Below are positions 1-5,761 of a stretch of 9,185 bases of DNA, one piece after another. The notes beneath the pieces were generated by a model that had not been told where the DNA came from, made no database searches, and saw only the letters and a program-made list of their open reading frames with translations. Each line of letters starts with the position of its first letter. Within the stretch, counting starts at the first letter, position 1. The stretch lies in assembly GCA_012515825.1 (NCBI GenBank), contig JAAYXQ010000014.1, positions 1-9,185 of the forward strand. Direction: 5' to 3'. The DNA is from Fibrobacter sp. (lineage in GTDB: Bacteria > Fibrobacterota > Fibrobacteria > Fibrobacterales > Fibrobacteraceae). The position numbers were made by a program, and so were the translations under genes.

Positions 1-3000
1 ATACTTTTGAATATTCTGAAAATACTGGTGATATTTCAATTCATCTTGCTTCTCCAGATTTAATCCGTCATTGGTCTTTTGGTGAAGTCACCAAGCCAGA
101 GACGATTAACTATCGTTCATTTAAGCCTGAAAAGGATGGTCTTTTCTGTGAAAAGATCTTTGGACCTGTTAAGAACTGGGAATGTAATTGTGGTAAATTT
201 AAGCGCGTTCGTTACCGTGGCGTGATTTGCGATCGTTGTGGCGTTGAAGTCACTCATTCTAAAGTACGTCGTGAAAGAATGGGCCATATTGATTTGGCTA
301 TTCCTCTTGCACATACTTGGTTTGTTCGTAATCAGCCATGTGTTATTGGTGCTCTTTTAAATATTGACACTAAATCACTTGAAAATATTATCTATTACGA
401 AAAATATATCGTTCTAGATCCAGGTGATACAGATCTTAAGGAAAACGAATTGATTGACGAATTCAAGTATGTGGATTTAGTCAATGAAGGTCGTCATTTC
501 GATGCTAAGATGGGTGCTTCCGCTGTTAAGCAGCTTTTGGCTCGCTTAGATTTGAAGAAAATCTCTGAAGAGCTTCGTGTTTTAGCAACTTCTAAATCAA
601 AGACAAAACGTGAAGAAGCTGTTAAACGCTTAAAAATGATTGAAGCATTTAGAAAGTCTCAAGTAGAATCTTTCCGCGATTTCTTTGATAATCCAGAGAA
701 GTATCGTCGTAGCGAAAAACCTTGGATTCGTGACTTAGCAGAAGCTGTTGCTGAATTCAAAGCAAACTACAAAGGTTCATCTGAATCAGATTCTATCTTA
801 GTTGCTTTTGAAGAATTTGCTACAACTTATCCAAAAGAATTTCGTCTTTTGCCAAACCAACCTGAATGGATGGTTTTAGACGTTCTTCCTGTGATCCCAC
901 CAGATTTGCGTCCTTTAGTACCTCTTGATGGCGGTCGTTTTGCAACTTCCGATCTAAATGAGCTCTATCGTCGTGTGATCAATCGTAATAATCGTCTTAA
1001 GAAATTAATCGATATTCGTGCTCCCAACGTGATTCTCTGTAATGAAAAGCGCATGTTGCAAGAAGCTGTAGACCAGCTATTTGATAGCGGCCGTCGCACA
1101 GCGAGAGCGGGTTCGAATAGACCATTAAAATCTCTTTCCGAACTCTTGAAAGGAAAGCAAGGTCGATTCCGTATGAACCTTCTCGGTAAACGTGTGGACT
1201 ATTCTGGACGTTCCGTGATCGTGGTTGGCCCTGAACTTAAGATGCATCAATGCGGTCTTCCAAAACGCATGGCTCTTGAACTTTATAAGCCTTTTATTAT
1301 TCAACGTCTTGAAGAAGAAGGTGTTGTATATACATTAAAAGCAGCGAAAAAATTTGTGGATACAGAACGTCCTGAAGTTTGGGATATTCTAGAACAAATT
1401 ATTGAAGACCATCCGGTGATGTTAAACCGTGCTCCAACTCTTCACCGTCTTGGTATACAGGCTTTCTACCCTAAATTAATTGAAGGTAATGCTATTCGTT
1501 TGCATCCGTTAGTTTGCGCAGCTTTTAATGCTGACTTTGACGGTGACCAAATGGCAGTCCATTTACCTCTTTCTTTTGAAACACAGCTCGAATGCCGCGT
1601 TTTAATGCTGTCTTCTAATAATATCTTGCATCCAGCTTCTGGTCAACCAATTGCTGTACCTAGCCAAGATATCGTGCTTGGTCTTTACTATCTCACCAAA
1701 CCACGTCCAAACCGTAAAGGCGAAGGAATGAAGTTTGTTGATAGTGCTGAAGCAATACGTGCCTATGAAAATGGCGCGATTGATTTGAATGCAAGCGTTT
1801 ATCTAAAATTACCTACTGGTCGTCAGATTTATTACAGCTCATTAGAACATGATACTCTCTGTTCTCGTGAATTTGCTGATGAATCTGGTAAAGTGGAGTT
1901 TGTTGCAAAAGCAGGTGAAAAAATCCGTTTTGCTACTCTTCTTGAACCAACAGTAATCAAGACAACCGTTGGTCGAATTTTCCTTAACGAAATCGTGCCT
2001 AATGTTATCGGTTTTGCTAATGATACTTTTGGTAAAAAAGTAATTGCAAAGTCTGTAGATGATCTTTATCGTCGTAGCGGTAACCGTATGACTGTAGAGT
2101 ATCTTGATAATCTAAAAGAATTAGGTTATTTCTGGGCTACTCGTGCGGGCTCTTCTGTTGCTATCGCTGAAATGATTATTCCAGAAGATAAGCAAACAAT
2201 GCTTGATGCTGCTACTGAAAAAGTAGCTGGTATTCGTGAGCTTTATGAAGAAGGTGTTATTACCGACGGTGAACGTTATAACCAAATTATTGATGTTTGG
2301 TCTCGTACAACAACAGATGTAGCTGCTAGACAATGGGATTTATTGTCTCATGATAGAGATGGCTTCAACCCTGTTTATATGATGGCCGATTCTGGTGCTC
2401 GTGGTAGCCGTGAACAGATTAAGCAGCTCTCTGGTATGCGTGGTTTGATGCAAAAACCAACCAAACAATTGGGTGGTCAAGAAGTTATCGAAAATCCAAT
2501 TAAGTCTTGCTTCCGTGAAGGCTTAAATGTGATGGAATACTTTATTTCCTCGCATGGTGCTCGTAAAGGTCTTGCTGATACGGCTCTTAAGACTGCAGAT
2601 GCTGGTTATCTAACTCGTCGTCTTGTGGACGTTGCTCAAGATCTTGTGATTACTTGTGAAGACTGTGGTACAACACAAGGAATCGAACTATCCGCGTTTA
2701 AGGATGGTGATGATACTGTTGTTCCATTAGAAGATCGTTTACTTGGTCGTGTTCCATGTGATGATATTAAACATCCAATTACCGACGAAGTGATTGTCTC
2801 TGCTGGTTCTTTGATTAATGAACGTGATCTACCAAAGATTACTGCAGCAGGTATTGAGCATGTGAAAATGCGCTCCGTATTGACCTGTGACTCTCCTAAG
2901 GGTGTCTGTGCTAAATGTTATGGCCGTATGCTTTCTTCTGGTCGCCCTGTCGACTTAGGTGAAGCAGTTGGTGTCTTAGCTGCACAATCCATTGGTGAAC

Positions 3001-4454
3001 CAGGTACGCAGCTTACTCTTCGTACATTCCATATCGGTGGTGCTTCTAGTCGTTTGACTGTTGAAAGCAACAAAAAAGCTATGGTTGACGGTCACATTGA
3101 ATTAGAAATGGTTGATACTGTAACCTATAAAGCTGACAAAATTGTCATGAGCCGTATGGGCGAACTTGTCATTTTTGATTCTTTTGGTATTAACAAAGGC
3201 CGTTTCCAAGTTCCTTATGGCTCGATTTTACGTGTAGAAAATCAAGCAAAGGTGCAGAAAGGAGACGTCTTATTTGAATGGGATCCTTATAATAGCCCGA
3301 TTATTTCGAGCGTATCTGGAAAGGTCCAATTCTTGGACTTACAAGAAAATGCAACTTACCGTGTAGAAAAAGATGAAGTTACAGACGTAGAGTCTTGGAT
3401 CATCATCAGTGATAAACGCGGTAAACGTCGTCCAGCAATTAGCATTATTGATGCCTCTGGAAACAAGGTTGGGCACTTTATGTTGCCTGATAGTGCTATT
3501 CTTTCTGTTTCAGATAAAGACGATGTAACTATTGGTCAAACACTTGCGAAGTTGCCTCGTGCTGTAGGTAAAACTCGAGATATTACAGGTGGTTTGCCTA
3601 GAGTGGCTGAACTTTTTGAAGCTCGTGTTCCTAAAAATACCGCTATCATTGCACCTATTGATGGTCTTGTTAGCTACGGTAATGAAGAACGTAACAATCA
3701 AAAAGTGATTATTAAAGACAAATTGGTTATTAAGCGTGACGGTGTAGAAGAAGTTCGCGAAATTGAAGAAACAGTCTTGATTCCTCGCGGACGTCATTTA
3801 GCTGTTCATGAAGGTGACCGTGTTCGTATGGGACAAAAAATCTGTGAAGGTAGTGTGGATCCACATGATATTCTCAGAGTTCAAGGCCCAGAAGAAGTGC
3901 AACGTCATTTAGTGAATGAAATTCAGGCGGTGTACAGACTTCAAGGTGTGGCAATTGCAGATAAGCACATCGAATGTATTGTGCGTCAAATGATGCGCAA
4001 AGTAAAAATTTCCGATCCGGGTGACTCTGATTTCCTTCCCGATGAGGAAATATCCAAAGTGCGCCTTCGCGCAGAAAATGAACGACTAATCGCCTTAGGT
4101 AAAACACCGGCAAGATATATTCCGATGCTCCTAGGTATTACGAAGTCTTCTCTAGCGACGGATAGCTTTATTTCTGCAGCATCTTTCCAAGAAACTACTA
4201 AGATATTGACTCGTGCTGCCATAGAAGGTAGCGTTGATCCTCTTAATGGTCTTAAGGAAAATGTGATTATGGGTCGTTTGATTCCAAGTGGAACTGGTTC
4301 TCAACATTTAAGAAATGTGGTAGTAACCGATTCTGACGCGGAAGCAGAGGCTGAAGCTCATCGTAAAGCTCAAGAAAGCGATTTTAACCAAGATTTCGCC
4401 TTCCAGATGCTTGATAATGACGTTCATAGCGTTGAAGATGAGGATATCGAATAA
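1..4454 (+). CDS. rpoC: DNA-directed RNA polymerase subunit beta' (5'-truncated by window edge)
   Basis: Catalytic beta' subunit of RNA polymerase. The frame is open from base 3, so codon n starts at base 3n; an apparent GTG start at 222 is internal. By alignment from memory to E. coli, about nine N-terminal residues lie upstream. Visible parts in window numbering: N-terminal zinc site C61, C63, C76, C79; switch-2 region around 385-405 (LGKRVDYSGRSVIVVGP); active-site NADFDGDQM with Mg-binding D511, D513, D515; bridge helix from H851 (HGARKGLADTALKTADAGYL); second zinc site C888, C962, C969, C972; first trigger-loop helix at 996-1013 (SIGEPGTQLTLRTFHIGG). An SI3-like insertion fills about 1014-1190 before DITGGLPRVAELFEAR. 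The C-terminal tail (about 1443-1483) is acidic. About 60-65 extra residues lie at 221-285 and a short FCB-type insertion near 820-826. The 1483 residues seen exceed the 1407 of E. coli. No terminator separates it from rpsL. Confidence 0.99.
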   Translation, partial: TFEYSENTGDISIHLASPDLIRHWSFGEVTKPETINYRSFKPEKDGLFCEKIFGPVKNWECNCGKFKRVRYRGVICDRCGVEVTHSKVRRERMGHIDLAIPLAHTWFVRNQPCVIGALLNIDTKSLENIIYYEKYIVLDPGDTDLKENELIDEFKYVDLVNEGRHFDAKMGASAVKQLLARLDLKKISEELRVLATSKSKTKREEAVKRLKMIEAFRKSQVESFRDFFDNPEKYRRSEKPWIRDLAEAVAEFKANYKGSSESDSILVAFEEFATTYPKEFRLLPNQPEWMVLDVLPVIPPDLRPLVPLDGGRFATSDLNELYRRVINRNNRLKKLIDIRAPNVILCNEKRMLQEAVDQLFDSGRRTARAGSNRPLKSLSELLKGKQGRFRMNLLGKRVDYSGRSVIVVGPELKMHQCGLPKRMALELYKPFIIQRLEEEGVVYTLKAAKKFVDTERPEVWDILEQIIEDHPVMLNRAPTLHRLGIQAFYPKLIEGNAIRLHPLVCAAFNADFDGDQMAVHLPLSFETQLECRVLMLSSNNILHPASGQPIAVPSQDIVLGLYYLTKPRPNRKGEGMKFVDSAEAIRAYENGAIDLNASVYLKLPTGRQIYYSSLEHDTLCSREFADESGKVEFVAKAGEKIRFATLLEPTVIKTTVGRIFLNEIVPNVIGFANDTFGKKVIAKSVDDLYRRSGNRMTVEYLDNLKELGYFWATRAGSSVAIAEMIIPEDKQTMLDAATEKVAGIRELYEEGVITDGERYNQIIDVWSRTTTDVAARQWDLLSHDRDGFNPVYMMADSGARGSREQIKQLSGMRGLMQKPTKQLGGQEVIENPIKSCFREGLNVMEYFISSHGARKGLADTALKTADAGYLTRRLVDVAQDLVITCEDCGTTQGIELSAFKDGDDTVVPLEDRLLGRVPCDDIKHPITDEVIVSAGSLINERDLPKITAAGIEHVKMRSVLTCDSPKGVCAKCYGRMLSSGRPVDLGEAVGVLAAQSIGEPGTQLTLRTFHIGGASSRLTVESNKKAMVDGHIELEMVDTVTYKADKIVMSRMGELVIFDSFGINKGRFQVPYGSILRVENQAKVQKGDVLFEWDPYNSPIISSVSGKVQFLDLQENATYRVEKDEVTDVESWIIISDKRGKRRPAISIIDASGNKVGHFMLPDSAILSVSDKDDVTIGQTLAKLPRAVGKTRDITGGLPRVAELFEARVPKNTAIIAPIDGLVSYGNEERNNQKVIIKDKLVIKRDGVEEVREIEETVLIPRGRHLAVHEGDRVRMGQKICEGSVDPHDILRVQGPEEVQRHLVNEIQAVYRLQGVAIADKHIECIVRQMMRKVKISDPGDSDFLPDEEISKVRLRAENERLIALGKTPARYIPMLLGITKSSLATDSFISAASFQETTKILTRAAIEGSVDPLNGLKENVIMGRLIPSGTGSQHLRNVVVTDSDAEAEAEAHRKAQESDFNQDFAFQMLDNDVHSVEDEDIE

Positions 4455-4516
4455 TGATTTTGGACTTATCCTTGAAATTATTCCTAAAAAAATTATATTT
4501 GCACTCCAAATTCTAG
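4454..4516 (+). CDS. Possible 20-codon ORF bridging rpoC and rpsL (speculative)
   Basis: An ATG overlaps the rpoC stop in a TAATG junction, and a GAGG at 4440-4443 lies 10 nt upstream. The frame runs 20 codons (MILDLSLKLFLKKLYLHSKF) to a TAG that itself forms the first bases of the rpsL Shine-Dalgarno sequence TAGGAGA. The peptide is hydrophobic and basic. I recognise no family. Such an arrangement would allow ribosomes to pass from rpoC to rpsL by reinitiation, but a 20-codon open stretch in AT-rich DNA arises easily by chance, and the ORF also overlaps a promoter candidate. Confidence 0.15.
   Translation: MILDLSLKLFLKKLYLHSKF
4472..4499 (+). promoter_or_regulatory. Candidate sigma70-type promoter for rpsL-rpsG
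   Basis: TTGAAA (4472-4477) and TATATT (4494-4499) are separated by 16 nt, a good match to the -35/-10 consensus. Transcription would begin near 4506, giving a leader of about 20 nt that includes the ribosome binding site. It would supply ribosomal protein mRNA in addition to readthrough from rpoC. AT-rich intergenic DNA yields such matches by chance, so this is a candidate only. Confidence 0.4.
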
Positions 4517-4520
4517 GAGA
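4515..4520 (+). promoter_or_regulatory. Ribosome binding site fixing the GTG start of rpsL
   Basis: AGGAGA lies 5 nt before the GTG at 4526. There is no ATG in frame at the right distance, and S12 proteins begin M-P/A-T-I/V-x-Q-L, which is exactly what this GTG gives (MPTIQQL). The site therefore decides the non-ATG start. Confidence 0.8.
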
Positions 4521-4525
4521 TAACA

Positions 4526-4915
4526 GTGCCAACAATTCAACAACTCGTCCGCAAGGGTCGCGAGAAAATCAATAACAGGACAGCCTCACCGGCTCTTAAG
4601 TCTTGCCCGCAGAAACGTGGTGTTTGTACCCGTGTTTACACCAGCACTCCTAAAAAGCCGAATTCCGCGCTTCGTAAGATTGCTCGTGTTCGTCTTTCCA
4701 ATAAAATGGAAGTAACCGCTTACATTCCTGGTGAAGGCCACAACCTTCAAGAACACTCCATCGTACTAATTCGCGGTGGTCGTGTAAAAGACGTTCCAGG
4801 TGTTCGTTATCATATCATTCGTGGTACATTAGATACTCAGGCCGTGAATGGTCGTCAGAATGCACGTTCAAAATATGGCGTTAAGAAAAAAGGCGCCACA
4901 CCAGCTAAGAAGTAA
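4526..4915 (+). CDS. rpsL: 30S ribosomal protein S12
   Basis: S12 sits at the decoding centre of the 30S subunit and controls translational accuracy. The 129 residues (E. coli has 124) align almost without gaps: CPQKRGVCTRVYT at 27-39, TPKKPNSALRK at 41-51, GEGHNLQEHS at 69-78 and RGGRVKDVPGVRYH at 83-96. K43 and K88, whose substitution gives streptomycin resistance in other bacteria, are both wild type, and D89, the site methylthiolated by RimO in E. coli, is present. The extra length is a lysine-rich C-terminus (KKKGATPAKK). Translation starts at a GTG preceded by AGGAGA. rpoC ends 71 nt upstream and rpsG begins 8 nt downstream, so the two ribosomal genes are surely cotranscribed. Confidence 0.99.
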   Translation: MPTIQQLVRKGREKINNRTASPALKSCPQKRGVCTRVYTSTPKKPNSALRKIARVRLSNKMEVTAYIPGEGHNLQEHSIVLIRGGRVKDVPGVRYHIIRGTLDTQAVNGRQNARSKYGVKKKGATPAKK

Positions 4916-4923
4916 GGTATAAT

Positions 4924-5400
4924 ATGTCTAGAAGAAGAAAGGCTCTACATCGTTCCATCCTTCCGGATCCACGATACAAATCAACACTCGTAACTGAATT
5001 GGTTGGTGTTGTGCTTAAAGAAGGCAAGAAGACCATTGCTGAACAGATTGTATATACCGCACTTGATGAATTAAATAAGAAGCTTGACGGTAAAGAATCA
5101 GCTCTTGAAAAATTTGAACTTTGCTTAGACAATATCAAGCCACGCTTAGAAGTAAAATCTCGTCGCGTTGGTGGAGCAAACTATCAAGTTCCTATGGAAG
5201 TCGCTCCTGATCGTGCAAAAGCTTTAGCTCTTCGCTGGTTATTGGATGCTGCTCGTAAGCGTACAGAACCAAATATGGCTACTCGTCTTGCTGCAGAACT
5301 TGTTGCTGCAAAAAACAGTGAAGGTAATGCTGTTCGTAAAAAGAACGAAGTTCATAAGATGGCTGAAGCGAACAGAGCATTTGCTCATTTCCGCTGGTAG
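4924..5400 (+). CDS. rpsG: 30S ribosomal protein S7
   Basis: S7 is a primary 16S rRNA-binding protein that nucleates assembly of the 30S head and lies at the E-site/mRNA exit. The 158 residues match the usual bacterial length of about 156. Recognisable stretches are MSRRRKA at the start, RRVGGANYQVPMEV near 80-93, the RWLLDAARKR segment, and the C-terminal MAEANRAFAHFRW. The ribosome binding site TAAGG (4913-4917) overlaps the rpsL stop codon, 6 nt before the ATG, implying translational coupling. The 8-nt gap leaves no room for an S7-binding operator of the E. coli rpsL-rpsG type. A terminator follows 21 nt after the stop, so fusA and tuf are not in this operon. Confidence 0.99.
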   Translation: MSRRRKALHRSILPDPRYKSTLVTELVGVVLKEGKKTIAEQIVYTALDELNKKLDGKESALEKFELCLDNIKPRLEVKSRRVGGANYQVPMEVAPDRAKALALRWLLDAARKRTEPNMATRLAAELVAAKNSEGNAVRKKNEVHKMAEANRAFAHFRW

Positions 5401-5421
5401 TTTTCGGATTTATTTAAAAAT

Positions 5422-5453
5422 AAAAGCTTGTGGTTTTTCCACGAGCTTTTTTT
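5422..5453 (+). terminator. Intrinsic terminator after rpsG, probably bidirectional
   Basis: A 12-bp stem (AAAAGCTTGTGG at 5422-5433 with CCACGAGCTTTT at 5439-5450, one G-T wobble) closes a TTTTT loop and runs into a seven-T tract (5447-5453). Read on the minus strand, the same stem is followed by a T-rich stretch (TTTTATTTTT), so it could also stop a transcript coming from the eno side. It closes the rpoC-rpsL-rpsG unit. Confidence 0.9.
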
Positions 5454-5482
5454 GTTTTAAATAAAAAGGCAATATAAATATT

Positions 5483-5500
5483 TTATAAAAGCTTTTATAA
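5483..5500. repeat. Perfect 18-bp AT-rich palindrome
   Basis: TTATAAAAGCTTTTATAA is identical to its reverse complement. It lies 30 bp beyond the rpsG terminator and just past the end of the minus-strand ORF candidate. It lacks a following T tract in either direction, so it is not a standard terminator. It could be an operator or a 3'-end hairpin of a minus-strand transcript; no function is demonstrated. Confidence 0.6.
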
Positions 5501-5509
5501 GCTCGTTTG

Positions 5510-5611
5510 TTACAAAGTAAAGTGTTTTAATAATTTATCTGTAAATAAATCTTTGAAGTAAATTACACATCGACCAATATTGTTTTGATCAGATTGAGGA
5601 TTAAAAAACAT
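5510..5611 (-). CDS. Possible 33-residue small protein, antisense-oriented between rpsG and eno
   Basis: On the minus strand GGAGGG (5621-5616) lies 4 nt before an ATG at 5611, the strongest Shine-Dalgarno match in the window. The frame runs 33 codons to TAA at 5510. The peptide begins MFFNPQSDQNNIGR and ends DKLLKHFTL, has one Cys (residue 15) and no signal peptide or membrane helix. I recognise no family. A transcript would next meet the 18-bp palindrome and the reverse face of the rpsG terminator, and a promoter-like pair lies just upstream. The gene is plausible in layout, but its short length makes it unproven; it may equally be chance or a decayed gene. Confidence 0.25.
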   Translation of the reverse strand: MFFNPQSDQNNIGRCVIYFKDLFTDKLLKHFTL

Positions 5612-5627
5612 CGTACCCTCCAGTGTT

Positions 5628-5658
5628 TTTATAAAAATGATTTAGTACCGCTGCTCAA
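5628..5658 (-). promoter_or_regulatory. Candidate minus-strand promoter for the 33-codon ORF
   Basis: On the minus strand TTGAGC (5658-5653) is followed after 17-19 nt, depending on register, by a TATAAA-like element within TTTTTATAAAAA. Transcription would start at or just before the GGAGGG ribosome binding site, giving almost no leader. The -10-like element is part of a palindrome, so it reads the same on the other strand and could be used in either direction. Confidence 0.2.
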
Positions 5659-5749
5659 AGAACTGGTTTTTGGGCTGGTTTTATAAAAGACTTATTTTTA
5701 ATTGCATTATAACTTTTCTATATTACCACAATAATTTTTCACTCTAACC

Positions 5750-5754
5750 AAAGG
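5750..5754 (+). promoter_or_regulatory. Ribosome binding site of eno
   Basis: AAAGG ends 7 nt before the ATG at 5762. It supports this start, which gives the enolase N-terminus (MAAKIKSVVARQILDSRGNP) expected for the family. Confidence 0.6.
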
Positions 5755-5761
5755 TTAATAC

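Larger units (their letters stand above)
5481..5688. repeat. Recurrent TTTTATAAAA palindromes upstream of eno
   Basis: The self-complementary decamer TTTTATAAAA occurs at 5481-5490, 5627-5636 (inside the 12-bp palindrome TTTTTATAAAAA, 5626-5637) and 5679-5688, and a truncated TTTTATAA at 5493-5500. A related TTTTCTATAAAA precedes the lipoprotein gene at 7189-7200. These could be protein-binding sites, promoter elements, or simply AT-rich sequence. Confidence 0.35.
5401..5761. other. 361-bp rpsG-eno intergenic region
   Basis: This gap holds the rpsG terminator (5422-5453), a perfect 18-bp palindrome (5483-5500), two further TTTTATAAAA palindromes (5627-5636 and 5679-5688), and a possible 33-codon minus-strand ORF (5611 down to 5510). 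It must also contain the eno promoter. AT-rich hexamers TATAAC (5708-5713) and TATATT (5719-5724) could be -10 elements, but neither has a good -35 at 16-18 nt, so I do not assign one. I see no tRNA, riboswitch or other structured RNA in it. Confidence 0.7.

Noticed and set aside
3510..3797. 95-codon minus-strand ORF inside rpoC
   Set aside because: It is wholly opposite conserved beta' sequence and its composition (Asn/Phe/Thr-rich) reflects the complement of AT-rich codons.
4000..4150. Slight change in codon choice near the 3' end of rpoC
   Set aside because: A few rarer codons cluster here, but the protein sequence is fully conserved and there is no sign of transfer or recombination.
222..4454. 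Apparent GTG start of rpoC at 222
   Set aside because: The frame is open back to the window edge, and the upstream part encodes conserved RpoC sequence including two zinc-binding cysteines, so this is an internal codon.
5246..5464. 72-codon + strand ORF overlapping the end of rpsG
   Set aside because: It is an alternate frame of rpsG that runs through the terminator hairpin; its leucine-rich product is an artefact of frame shift.
5663..5682. Direct repeat CTGGTTTT at 5663-5670 and 5675-5682
   Set aside because: Two 8-bp copies 12 bp apart in low-complexity DNA are too little to call an operator.
5685..5724. eno promoter with -10 at TATAAC or TATATT
   Set aside because: Neither hexamer has a convincing -35 at normal spacing, and there is no Bacteroidota-type TAnnTTTG, so no specific promoter can be supported.
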